From assembly GCF_029784155.1 (NCBI RefSeq), contig NC_073692.1:158191582-158255581 (forward strand): DNA of 64,000 nt, read 5' to 3'. Under the pieces are notes generated by a model, which was given only the letters and a program-made list of their open reading frames with translations, was not told the DNA's origin and did no database searches. Shown one piece after another: positions 20,801 through 32,100 of the stretch (position 1 is its first letter; each line of letters starts with the position of its first letter). Made by a program: the position numbers and the translations under genes. This DNA comes from Uranotaenia lowii. Its lineage: Eukaryota; Arthropoda; Insecta; Diptera; Culicidae.

Positions 20801-23800
20801 TTTTATTCTTTTTAAATTTTTTCATCTTTTTAATCTTTTTCATCTTTTTCATCTTTTTAATCTTTTAAATCTATTGAATCTTTTCAATCCTTTTTTTTAA
20901 TTTTTTAATGTTTTTAATCTTTTTAACCTTTTAAATCTTTTTAATCATTTGAATCTTTTTCATCTTTTTTATCTTTTGAATCTTTTTAATCTTTTTAATC
21001 TTTTAAATCTTTTTAATCTTTTTAATCTTTTTAATCTTTTTAATCTTTTTAATCTTTTTAATCTTTTCAATCTTTTTAATCTTTTAAATCTTTTTAATCT
21101 TTTTAATCTTTTTAATCTTTTTAATCTTTTAAATCTTTTTAATCTTTTTAATCTTTTTAATCTTTTTAATCTTTTTAATCTTTTTAATCTTTTTAATCTT
21201 TTTAATCTTTTTAATCTTTTTAATCTTTTTAATCTTTTTAATCTTTTTAATCTTTTTAATCTTTTTAATCTTTTTAATCTTTTTTATCTTTTCAATCTTT
21301 TTAATCTTTTTAATCTTTTTAATCTTTTTAATCTTTTTAATCTTTTTAATCTTTTTAATCTTTTTAATCTTTTTAATCTTTTTAATCTTTTTAATCTTTT
21401 TAATCTTTTTAATCTTTTCAATCTTTTTAATCTTTTCAATCTTTTTAATCTTTTCAATCTTTTTAATCTTTTTAATCTTTTTAATCTTTTTAATCTTTTT
21501 AATCTTTTTAATCTTTTTAATCTTTTTAATCTTTTTAATCTTTTTAATCTTTTTAATCTTTTTAATCTTTTTAATCTTTTTAATCTTTTTAATCTTTTTA
21601 ATCTTTTTAATCTTTTTAATCTTTTTAATCTTTTTAATCTTTTTAATCTTTTTAATCTTTTTAATCTTTTTATTCTTTTTTTTTTTAAAAAAAGACATAC
21701 ACCGTCTTAGCCGATTTAGGCTTTGCAGACTGAATAAATGACGTCGACAACTTAAGATTAACATTTAACACCCAGTACCGAGATGGGAATCGAACCCATG
21801 CCATCAGTGGACCAGCGAATACCGTCTTACCACGCTAACCACTCAACCACCGAGACGTACAATCTTTTTTAATCTTTTGAATCTTTTTAATTTTTTAAAT
21901 CTTTTTAATCTTTTAATCTTTTTAATCTTTTTAATCTTTTTAATCTTTTTAATCTTTTTAATCTTTTTAATCTTTTTAATCTGTTTAATCTTTTTAATCT
22001 TTTTAATCTTTTTAATCTTTTTAATCTTTTTAATCTTTTTAATCTTTTTAATCTTTTTAATCTTTTTAATCTTTTTAATCTTTTTAATCTTTTTAATCTT
22101 TTTAATCTTTTTAATCTTTTTAATCTTTTTAATCTTTTTAATCTTTTTAATCTTTTTAATCTTTTTAATCTTTTTAATCTTTTTAATCTTTTTAATCTTT
22201 TTAATCTTTTTAATCTTTTTAATCTTTTTAATCTTTTAAATCTTTTTAATCTTTTTAATCTTTTTAATCTTTTTAATCTTTTTAATCTTTTTAGTCTTTT
22301 TAATCTTTTCAATCTTTTTAATCTTTTTAATCTTCTAAATTTATTTAATCTTTTTAATTTTTTTTAATCTTTTCAATCTTTTTAATCTTTTAAATCATTT
22401 TATTCTTTTTAATCTTTTTGATCTTTTTATATTTTTTTTTGTTTATTTGTGCTACTTTACCAACGTTTTGGCCCTCGTGTCAATAATCTTTTTAATCGTT
22501 TTAATCTTTTTACTCTTTTTTATCTTTCTAATCTTCTCAATCTTTTTAATTTTTTGAATCTTTTTTATCTTTTAATCTTTTTAATCTTTTTAATCTTTTT
22601 AATCTTTTTAATCTTTTTAATTTTTTTAATCTTTTTAATCTTTTTAAAATTTTTAATCTTTTCAATCTTTTTAATCTTTTTAATCTTTTTAATCTTTTTA
22701 ATTTTTTTAAATCTTTTTAATCTGTTTAATCTTTTTAATCTTTTTAATCTTTTTAATCTTTTTAATCTTTTTAATCTTTTTAATCTTTTTAATCTTTTTA
22801 ATCTTTTTAATCTTTTTAATCTTTTTAATCTTTTTAATCTTTTTAATCTTTTTAATCTTTTTAATCTTTTTAATCTTTTTAATCTTTTTAATCTTTTTAA
22901 TCTTTTTAATCTTTTTAATCTTTTTAATCTTTTTAATCTTTTTAATCTTTTTAATCTTTTTAATCTTTTTAATCTTTTTAATCTTTTTAATCTTTTTAAT
23001 CTTTTTAATCTTTTTAATCTTTTTAATCTTTTTATTCTTTTTAATCTTTTTAATCTTTTTAATCTTTTTAATCTTTTTAATCTTTTTAATCTTTTTAATC
23101 TTTTTAATCTTTTTAATCTTTTTAATCTTTTTAATCTTTTCAATCTTTTTAATCTTTTTAATCTTTTTAATCTTTTTAATCTTTTTAATCTTTTTAATCT
23201 TTTTAATCTTTTTAATCTTTTAAACCTTTAAATCTTTAAAATCTTTTCAATCTTTTTAATCTTTTTAATCTTTTTGATCTTTTGAATCTTTTTCATCTTT
23301 TCAATCTTTTAAAACTTTTTTATCTTTTTAATCTTTTAAATCTTTTTAATCTTTTCAATCTTTTTAATCTTTTTAATCTTTTCAATGTTTTTAATCTTTT
23401 TAATCTTTTTAATCTTTTCAATCTTTTTAATCTTTTTAATCTTTTTAATCCTTTTAACCTTTTTAATTTTACTAATCTTTTTTATCTTTTTAATCTTTTT
23501 AATCTTTTTAATCTTTTTTAATCTTTTCAATGTTTTTAATCTTTATAATCCTTTTTGATCTTTTTAAATTTTTTTAATCTATTCAATCTTTTGAACCTTT
23601 TTAATTTTTTTTATCATTTGTATTCTTTTTAATCTTTTAAATCTTTTTAATCTTTTTAATCTTTTTAATATTTTTAATCTTTTTAATTTTTTTAATCTTT
23701 TTAATCTTTTTAATCTTTTTAATCTTTTTAATCTTTTTAATCTTTTTAATCTTTTTAATCTTTTTAATCTTTTTAATTTTTTAATCTTTTTAATCTTTTT

Positions 23801-24535
23801 AATATTTTTAATCTTTTTAATTTTTTTAATCTTTTTAATTTTTTTAATCTTTTTAATCTTTTTAATCTTTTTAATCTTTTTAATCTTTTTAATCTTTTTA
23901 ATCTTTTTAATCTTTTTAATCTTTTTAATCTTTTTAATCTTTTTAATCTTTTTAATCTTTTTAATCTTTTTAATCTTTTTAATCTTTTTAATCTTTTTAA
24001 TCTTTTTAATCTTTTTAATCTTTTTAATCTTTTTAATCTTTTTAATCTTTTTAATCTTTTTAATCTTTTTAATCTTTTTAATCTTTTTAATCTTTTTAAT
24101 CTTTTTAATCTTTTTAATCTTTTTAATCTTTTTAATCTTTTTAATCTTTTGAATCTTTTTAATCTTTTTAATCTTTTTAATCTTGTTAATCTTTTTAATC
24201 TTTTTAATCTTTTTAATCTTTTTAATCTTTTTAATCTTTTTAATCTTTTCAATCTTTTTAATCTTTTTAATCTTTTTAATCTTTTTAATCTATTTCATCT
24301 TTTCAATCTTTTTAATCTTTTTAATCTTTTTAATCTTTTTAATCTTTTTTATCTTTTTAATCTTTTTAATCTTTTTAATCTTTTTAATCTTTTTAATCTT
24401 TTTAATCTTTTTAATCTTTTTAATCTTTTTAATCTTTTTAATCTTTTTAATCTTTTTAATCTTTCTAATCTTTTTAATCTTTTTAATCTTTTCAATCTTT
24501 TTAATCTTTTTAATCTTTTAACCTTTTAATCTTTT
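20801..24535. repeat. 9-bp tandem satellite (CTTTTTAAT)n, about 3.7 kb
   Basis: The unit CTTTTTAAT is repeated several hundred times, with occasional CAATCTTTT or TATCTTTTT variants, and is interrupted by a SINE at 21687-21857 and by a short unique piece at about 22430-22490. Because 9 is a multiple of three, every frame stays open and gives long artefact peptides such as (NLF)n on plus and (KKI)n or (RLK)n on minus. None of these is a gene. Confidence 0.95.
21687..21857 (-). mobile_element. tRNA-derived SINE, minus strand
   Basis: On the minus strand, CGTCTCGGTGGTTGAGTGG begins a tRNA-like head with a box A match (GGTTGAGTGGTTAGC). About 60 nt on there is a perfect box B and T-arm (TGGGTTCGATTCCCA). 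A tRNA-unrelated body of about 85 nt follows and ends in a T/A-rich tail at 21687. The acceptor stem does not pair properly, so this is a SINE head and not a functional tRNA gene. The SINE splits the 9-bp satellite, so it inserted after the array existed. It resembles the tRNA-type SINEs known from mosquitoes. Confidence 0.8.
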
Positions 24536-26587
24536 TGATATTTTTTTCATTATTTTATTGTCTTTTATCTTATTTGGTTTTTCAATCTTTTTAATCTTAT
24601 TTGATTTTTCTATGCTTTTAATCTTTTCAATTTTTTCAATCTGTTTAATTTTTTCATGTTTTCAATCTTTTTTATCATTTTATTCATTTTAATCATGTAA
24701 TATATTTTTTAATATTTCAAATCTTTTTAATATTTTTTTTTTATGTTTTCATTCGTTTTAGTCGTTTTTTATTTATAATTTTTTTATTTAAATCTTTTTG
24801 ACAATTTTATTTATTCGTTGTTTTTATCTTTCCATTTTCCCATTTTTTATCTGTCGAATTAATGGTATTCATCTTTTTAATTTTATTTCAGTGTTTGACG
24901 GTCGCCATAGAGCTCAATGTCCAACAATTTGAAAATCCCGTTCATGAAGCACCTCTTTGGTTTATTTATCCACAACCGCAAAACGGTTTAACAGTTTTTC
25001 CGTTGGACTGCAACAGGGTCTCTACAAAGAATCCAAATTAATTTCAAATTAAAGCTTTTCTCCTAAGAATCCACCCAACGGAATGAATTATTAAATATTA
25101 CTGACGTAGCTTTTTGCTGGTTGATTATCTGGAGCCCACTACCAGGAATGTTTTTGAAGCGGAAAATGCAGGATAATTATTTCATATTCTGTATATCCTC
25201 AGAGTTCCTGAGAAGGTGACTCTATGAATGATTTATCACTTCAAAGCTGGAATATTTAAGCTTTCAACTTCTGATACTACAAAATCTTCAAGGAGCTAAT
25301 AAACTAGATCCGCAGAATAAGTTTACCAGAAAAAGCATGAGCTAGAAATATTTACGGAACGATATCGATTAAATGGTTAGACGTTCTTGAAATAAACTGC
25401 TGATCACTGCGTTAAGGTATTTTTTTCGTTTTCATTTTTTCGCAATTTTTCGTAAGACATTCTTTGCAGAGCTCTCGAGCATCAGAGAAGTTCAGTATGG
25501 ATAAAAAAATGGCAAGACTATGGCATTTCAATCACAACCAGCATCCTTACATCAGCCTGGAAGCTGCAATGGAATGAGGGGAAAATTCCTCATTCCTGGG
25601 GATTGTGAGAGAAAGCTGGAAAAAAATGTGAAAACAATAACTACGAAAAGCATCGAGCAATTTTACGGAATACTGTTTGTTTTTTTGCCTTGAATAAAGA
25701 AGAGAAGGAAAAATCTAGAAATCAAAACAGAATTCTGGAATTCATTCCACAAACTCTGTCTGTAATTGATGTCTGAAAATTTCTTTTAAATCGTTAACAT
25801 TATTGTGATCGGATTTCAAACTTTTTTTTTCATGATAAAAGTTAAACCAAAGGTTTGAAAAATCTTTGTCACAAAACTTACCTCTTTGATGAATCGTTTT
25901 TTTTTTTTAATAAAAAATTTTCCTTTCATAAATTCGGAAAACTCTCCTCATTGTACACGGTAAGAGCATTCATAAATGCTTTCAGCGAAGCACCATTTAA
26001 ACTTGTGCCTGGCCTGCATCAGCTGGTAGGCGTTTTGCACAATATGTAAGTATAGACAAAGCCATAGAATGTATCAAAAGAAACAACTTCGCAGAAATCT
26101 TCAGCCCAGACAAACATCAACTTCATCTGGATGGCCGCCGACGACGACGACGACGCCATTGCAAGTGCACAACACGGCAAGTGGAAACCTTTCAGGCCAC
26201 GTTCATTCGCCGATTGAAATTGAGAGCACCATCAAACACGACATAAGCAAAAAGGATACAAAATGGGGCTCTTTCCTGCCACTCAATGGGACCTCCCGAG
26301 AAGGCGAATTGCTGGAAAAATCTACCTAGAAATGTATGTATATCAAAATGGTGTATATGAATTCCGGGAATTATAATCTACTTGAACTGCTTTCTATTTA
26401 AAAAGTTCCTGGAATCACAGTTAATTGCATGATCGAGATTGTATGCTAAAGGCATTCGAAGCGATTGTCAAAACTGAGTTGTTCGAACCATGTATGTAAT
26501 ATTATTAGTTTTTTGAAAAACTAAATTAAGGTTGAAAGTTATTCAGCTAGGAGCAAAAGTCTTACTGACAGTTTTAAGCTTTCTACA
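24536..26587. other. Mostly unique sequence, no gene supported
   Basis: 24540-24900 is decayed T-rich satellite. 24900-26587 is unique AT-rich DNA with a short CGA/GAC trinucleotide run near 26137-26158 inside a small open frame (26069-26329). That frame has a Thr/Ser-rich stretch but no recognised domain or splice context. Confidence 0.45.
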
Positions 26588-26589
26588 TA

Positions 26590-28985
26590 CACTGCCGGCC
26601 AAAAGTTTGGGATCACCCGCTAAAAACATGCAAATCGTTCATATCTCAGCCGTCTTAGGACATATTGCACATCTTCTGATCTCATTTGAAAGATACTGAG
26701 CAACAGCTATTTTGAAGGTATTTTGCCCAGAAATAATGTTTCAGTTTTGCGCCCAAAACTTAACCTAAAGTTAGAAGATTTTCAAAAAATCGCACTCAAT
26801 ATTCAAAGCAAATCATCTCGGGATAGGGTGGACCAAATTTCAAAATTTGAGTTGTATTCGAATCCTTTTTCTATACTTCTCAAAACACAATCAAAAACTT
26901 TTGTGCAAAAATTTATGAATGTATTTTTGATTAATAAAATAGACACTTAAGTTATCGTCCAAAAGTTTGGGATCACCCCTAGTATGGTGTATCGGCCAAA
27001 GGTTTGGGATCATTCTTTTAAAAACATGCATATTTATCTCATTAATATCTTTCTTATCTAACATTGTATTGCAGATCTAAAGGGTTCATTTGAAAGCTTA
27101 GGAATTGTTGTTTTTTCATAAATTCATTCAAAAATTATATTTTAAATCCATAACCATATAAAATTCAGAATCATAAGTGTGAATTTTCAAAAAACAATTA
27201 ATTTCAGGTAAATTTTGAATAGTTATCACTATAAAATATAATTTTTGTATGAATTTGTAAAAAAAAACAACAATTCCTAAGTTTTCAAATGTACCCTTCA
27301 GATCTGCAATACGATGTTAGATGAGAAAGATATGAATGTGATAAATTTGCATGTTTTTAAAAGAATGATCCCAAACTTTTGACCGATACTCCATACTGAC
27401 GGGTGATCCCAAACTTTTGAACGATAACTAAAGTGTCTATTTTATTTATTAAAAGTACAGTTGCGTTCAAAAAAGAATGAAATCGCGTGAAGCTGCGCAC
27501 CCACTTCCAACTTTGACAAGCTGCCATTTCTCTCTCGGTTGATATTTTTTCATGAAAATTTCACAAATTCTAGTTGAACTTTCCAACTAACACTCCACAG
27601 AATTTGAAGTCTTTACAATGACGGAAAACAAAGATACAGCTATTCCCGTAAAAAAAGGAAAATTTGGAGTTGCTTCACTAGATTTGCTGTATCTTTGACA
27701 ATTTTCATTGAAAAATCTTGAAATTTGATCCAAAGATGGAAAAATGTTTGATCTAATACCAGGCCAAGTTTCGTCAAAATCGATGAACGTGATCAAAAAT
27801 GGTGCCGGGTTGAAAATGAGGTTCATTATCGCCCAGAAGACGATTTCATTCTTTTTTGGACGGATGTTTATATGGAAAAAATCGTAATCCATGTATTCTT
27901 GGTATTTTCTTTCACAAAACCAAAATTTATCACAAAGAATGTTGTAAATTGATAGGAACTTTTTTCTTGCAGAAATTGTTCCAACAGAACTGGTATTGAA
28001 ACACAAGTGCGAATGGAATATTCGCTTTAATTGTGGATCAAATTTGTTTATCGGTATTATTAGCAGGTCATTTCTGAAACTCTGTTCTTCTTAATTTGAA
28101 TTCTGTTGAAACATTTTCACTTTCAAAACAAAGAACGAATGAAGCTTTTAGCAATTTACATCATTTTTTGTGATAAATTTTGGTTTTGTGAAAGAAAATA
28201 CCAAGAATACATGGATTACGATTTTTTCCATATAAACATCCGTCCAAAAAAGAATGAAATCGTCTTCTGGGCGATAACGAACCTCATTTTCAACCCGGCA
28301 CCATTTTTGATCACGTTTATCGATTTTGACGAAACTTGGCCTGGTATTAGATCAAACATTTTTACATCTTTGGACCAAATTTCAAGATTTTTCAATGAAA
28401 ATTGTCAAAGAAACAGCAAATTTAGTGAAGCAACTCCAAGTTTCCCTTTTTTACGGGAATAGCTGTATCTTTGTTTTCCGTCATTGTAAAGACTTCAAAT
28501 TTTGTGGAGTGTTAGTTGGAAAGTTCAACTAGATTGTGTGAAATTTTCATGAAAAAATATCAACCGTGAGAGAAATGGCAGCTTGTCAAAGTTGAAAGTG
28601 AGTGCGCAGCTTCACGCGATTTCATTCTTTTTTGAACGCAACTGTACATTCTTAAATTTTTAAACAACATTTTTTGATTGTGTTTTGAGAAGTATAGAAT
28701 AAGGATTCTAATGCAACTTAAATTTTGAAATTTGTTTCACCCTATCGCGAGATGATCGGCTTTGAATATTGAGTGCGATTTTTTGAAAATCTTCTAACTT
28801 TAAGTTAAGTTTTAGATGCAAAACTCAAACATTATTTCTGGGCAAAAAACCTCCAAAATAGCTATTGCTCATTATCTTTCCAATGAGATCAGAAGATTTG
28901 CAATATGTATTAAGACGGCTGAGATATGAACGATCGAAATTTGCATGTTTTTTAGCGGGTGATCCCAAACTTTTGGCCGGCAGTG
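26590..28985. mobile_element. TA-flanked giant palindromic (foldback) element, carrying a nested insertion
   Basis: The left end TA|CACTGCCGGCCAAAAGTTTG (26588) and right end CAAACTTTTGGCCGGCAGTG|TA (to 28987) are inverted repeats bordered by TA. Homology continues through the whole element: the left arm (26590-27190) pairs with the right arm (27191-27457 plus 28647-28985) once the nested element is removed, giving about 600-bp arms in a ~1.2-kb element. The terminal motif CCAAAAGTTTGGGATCA recurs inside each arm (26958, 26996; reverse at 27365 and 27404), so the arms contain internal copies of the TIR. No transposase is encoded. The ends look like a Tc1/mariner-type MITE. Confidence 0.85.
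27458..28644. mobile_element. Second palindromic TIR element, 1187 bp, nested in the right arm of the first
   Basis: The ends are TA|CAGTTGCGTTCAAAAAAGAA at 27456 and the exact reverse complement ending CAACTG|TA at 28646, with TA duplicated at both sides. The arms are about 490 bp and nearly identical, with a diverged centre (about 27950-28150). Because of the mirror symmetry, the same 118- to 139-residue peptide (with the block RKYQEYMDYDFF) reads outward from both arms (minus 27587-28006, plus 28106-28462). It resembles no family I know and is best taken as an artefact of the arms being open. The element is non-autonomous. Confidence 0.85.
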
Positions 28986-30017
28986 TATATAGCCAAAGCC
29001 TTAATTTCCTACCTTAGAATTCGTCTCGTCGCAATACCATTAAAAAATCATAATCGTTTATTATAACAGCGGTTAAAAATCCCGAAAATTTGTCTTAAAA
29101 TTGTGTCCAATTGAGAGTTCAAGAGGAGTTCCCGGGAATAAAAAAAAATTCGGAAACTCCTGAATCCCGTTAAACACTGAAAAATCCAGGGAAATCACGA
29201 ATCCTATAAATAGAGCTAAATAACTTAAAATTTTCATGACTTAAATTGGAAAAATGGATCAGATTCGGCAGATTTGCAGACTTGAACGAGGTATCTCGTT
29301 TTTTCGCTTGCCGTTTATGTGCTACTCTACTAATAAGCATAACTCATAACTTATTGTACAACATCAAACAAAATGCCTGCGGCACCTCATGAAAATCAAA
29401 TTTGTAAAATTCGATAAAGTGAACTCTGACACATATAATGCCAAATTTCTTTGCTTCCCAGCTTAAATTTTTCGCGGTTCTTTTGTGTTGAAACACGTGA
29501 ATACATTTAGTTTGATTTTAAATGTTTTTTTAGTCCAATTTTATTTGGAGTCTAGCAAACCAACTTCAATCGATAGTGGAAAATCTTTCTCAATTGTTTA
29601 AAACATTTACAGGAAGGAGCAGTCAATTTTGCTATTGTCAAAATACTTCGATAAGATTAGATTTTTCGAGCCAGTAAAATAGATTAAAATGTTTAGATTA
29701 GATTGAGTTAGTCCATTAAATACAGATAGAAGGCAACACATTTTAAATCAATTCAAATCAAAACGTGGCCGCTTGTTTAATTTTCCATCTTTTCTATCAA
29801 TCGACCATAACTTTTAAAACATTAGCAATAAGCTGGTTTTCCGAAAAACGTCTCACAAAGTCGATTTTTAGACAAAAACTTTTTTCAGATAACATCATAA
29901 ATATCTCGACGATTTATGCATTTTTATGTCATTTTGCATTAAAATTAAAGTTTCGATTTTTGGGATATCCTTTGTTACCTTCTTAGTTGATAATTTCGAG
30001 ATTTCGAGACACCCCTA

Positions 30018-30153
30018 AAATCACACCGGCTCTAGTGATGTAATTACATTGGCGGTACGATTCTTGACAAAAATATGTAAAATATGTTCTTGTCAATAAA
30101 TATGTAGTAGAATACCGCCAATGTTATTACATCTCTAGAATTGGTATGAAATT
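30018..30153. mobile_element. Small palindromic MITE, about 136 bp
   Basis: The left arm core GATGTAATTACATTGGCGGTA (first 20 bases from 30037) pairs with TACCGCCAATGTTATTACATC (right arm from 30113), and homology extends outward through CTAG to about 30018 and 30153. The central part also pairs in pieces (CTTGACAA / TTGTCAA). No coding capacity. Confidence 0.7.
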
Positions 30154-30397
30154 GCCTATCTTTTGCACATAGTTTTATTGCAAAAACCTTGCGTTAAAAT
30201 ACTCAAAATCCAGTACAACGCCGAATTTGGCTGCCAGAAAAGTCTCAGAAAATGCAAACTGATAAAAAGTTCGAAAACAGCTATTTTGAATAGTCGTCAA
30301 AAAAGCTTTGTAAAAATCTATCGAAAAAACAAAAGAGTTTTAGCGGAAAAGATGTAAGGGATCATTTGACTCTTGGCGGTATCAATTGGTACAGACC

Positions 30398-30450
30398 CCG
30401 TTCGATTTTGGCAACACGTCCGAAAATTTTGTGTTGCCAAAATCGAACGG
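30398..30450. repeat. Perfect 20-bp inverted repeat with 13-bp spacer
   Basis: CCGTTCGATTTTGGCAACAC at 30398-30417 is the exact reverse complement of 30431-30450. It may be a very short MITE or a hairpin in a transcript. Confidence 0.6.
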
Positions 30451-31376
30451 TTTCTTATCTCATTAATTTTTCAGTTATTAAGGCTATGATCATTTAGTAT
30501 CCGGGCACTTTATTTCGGAGATAGCTACGTTAGAAGCTCGGATATGCAAAACTTTAGCAGCGTTGTGTCAGTTATGAAAAGGACTATCTTGCCTTTTTTA
30601 CCAGATTTTTAAGTTAACGTGTGTTTGAGATATGTAAAAAATTCAATGTAAAAAGACGTGGTAAAAATAATTTTGCACAAATTTGTACAAATTTAGCGCT
30701 TTTCTTCATTGTCCACTTGAAGCGAAAATTCTTCATTGTCCACTTGAAAACTCATGAACTGTTGATTTTTTCTAATTTTTTTTGACTAAATGGTGAAGAA
30801 GTATAAGGAGCCACATTAAGATCCACACGAAGTTCAAACCAAGCATCAGAGAAGAGCCCTTGATCTTAAATATGGTAAAAAGTCTATGGTTTTTGGGGAT
30901 AACTGAATGCAGACCCCTTAAATAATGCAATAAATCCATTTCCGGTGGGCAAAAAGTGATGCCTGACTAGTAGAAACCATGTAAATAACTATTAGTGAGC
31001 AGTTCAATAGATCGCAATCTGTGCAACTGATTTTTTCGCAATGTGACAGATGTGTTCTGATGTAAACAGTAATTTGTGTTAAAACCGGATTTAAGAGATC
31101 AAATTCTTCGATATGCCACCCATGAAAAGGTTCCAACCAGATTCTAATTGCTTTTTTCTAGGTGAGTTTGTGTAAATATCATGATTTTGCAAAGGTTTTG
31201 CTTCTGTGGCAAAAATAAATGATCAATACATGACTTAAAAAGTGTGCAAAGATAAAAAAGAGATTTTATGAAAAAGTAAGAGTATTTCTTGAAATCATTG
31301 ATAAATATATTTTTTTTATATATTGACATTAAATTTCATATTAACACCCTCATTTCTTTCATAAAAAGTTTTTCGA

Positions 31377-32100
31377 TCCAATGAATAGTTTTTGAAATAG
31401 CATAGCATAGCATAGGGTGACTACACACATCTTGCATTGGCTGATACACGAGGTACAACTGATAATCAAGAGCAACGCAAGATGAGTATCTGGATTCAAT
31501 ATTCATTCCAAGTGCTGCTCTTGAAGATCAGTGTGGTACCATGATGCACACCGTGACAAGTCAATGTAATCATAGAAGGGATTATCTGAAACAGCATAAA
31601 TAACTCTTTAGGTGCAGAGAAATCATACGACCCATAAAGCTGTTTCAGAAAGGAATGGAAGGGATGATTTAGTGGGAAATCCTACATGGCAAATAGGATT
31701 GACAAAATATGTTTAAATATAATCAAAATAAAATAAAACAATCTCACCAAAGTCCATTGATAGGCGATGAGGGAAGGAGGCAGCGTGTGTTGATTTCTAT
31801 TTGATGGTCCTGTTGCACTAATGATGATAATCCCTGCACCTTCCAGTCACTGTTGTTTGATAATCCAGCAAGTGCTTATGGATAATTTTTCGGGATTTGA
31901 GTGCTTCTTTTCTTCTGCTGATTTTTTTAACACAATCGTCACTGCTATCCTTACACAGATTTCGAAAAAGAAGCTTCTAAACAGATAACAATCACAATAT
32001 ATTCACGAAAACAAACGAGAAAATTTCGAGGTCGGAAAAAACACATCCGTCATCTAGCAGTGCTTGCTTTGATCCCCTCCAATGAATAGTTTTTGAAATA
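31377..32100 (-). mobile_element. 678-bp unclassified retro-insertion with 23-bp target duplication
   Basis: An identical 23-bp direct repeat (starting TCCAATGAATAG) flanks the insert at 31377-31399 and 32078-32100. Directly inside the left copy is (GCATA)n-type sequence (GCATAGCATAGCATAGGG), which on the minus strand reads as a short tandem 3' tail. The opposite end reads GGGGATCAAAGCAAGC on the minus strand. A long, variable-length duplication plus a repeat tail is typical of target-primed retrotransposition. No reverse transcriptase or tRNA head was found, so it is a non-autonomous or 5'-truncated copy of an element I do not recognise. Confidence 0.7.

Larger units (their letters stand above)
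28988..31376. other. Intergenic, no gene seen apart from small hairpin repeats
   Basis: AT-rich, with short frames only. It holds a small MITE at 30018-30153 and a perfect 20-bp inverted repeat at 30398-30450, described separately. Confidence 0.5.

Noticed and set aside
20949..21710. Long open frame (253 codons) of NLF repeats, with mirror frames of KKI/RLK repeats
   Set aside because: Produced by translating a 9-bp tandem satellite; all frames are open because the unit is a multiple of three and lacks stops.
21780..21857. Functional tRNA gene on the minus strand
   Set aside because: Boxes A and B are good but the acceptor stem does not pair and a SINE-type body and tail follow.
22449..23231. 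260-codon open frame
   Set aside because: Same 9-bp satellite; low-complexity, no gene features.
18475..24535. CRISPR-like or telomeric array
   Set aside because: Units are contiguous 9-10-bp repeats with no unique spacers and do not match insect telomeric TTAGG.
27587..28462. Mirrored open frames of 139 and 118 codons with near-identical peptides
   Set aside because: They lie in the two arms of a palindromic transposon, so the similarity is explained by symmetry; no domain recognised. Kept only as a finding to test.
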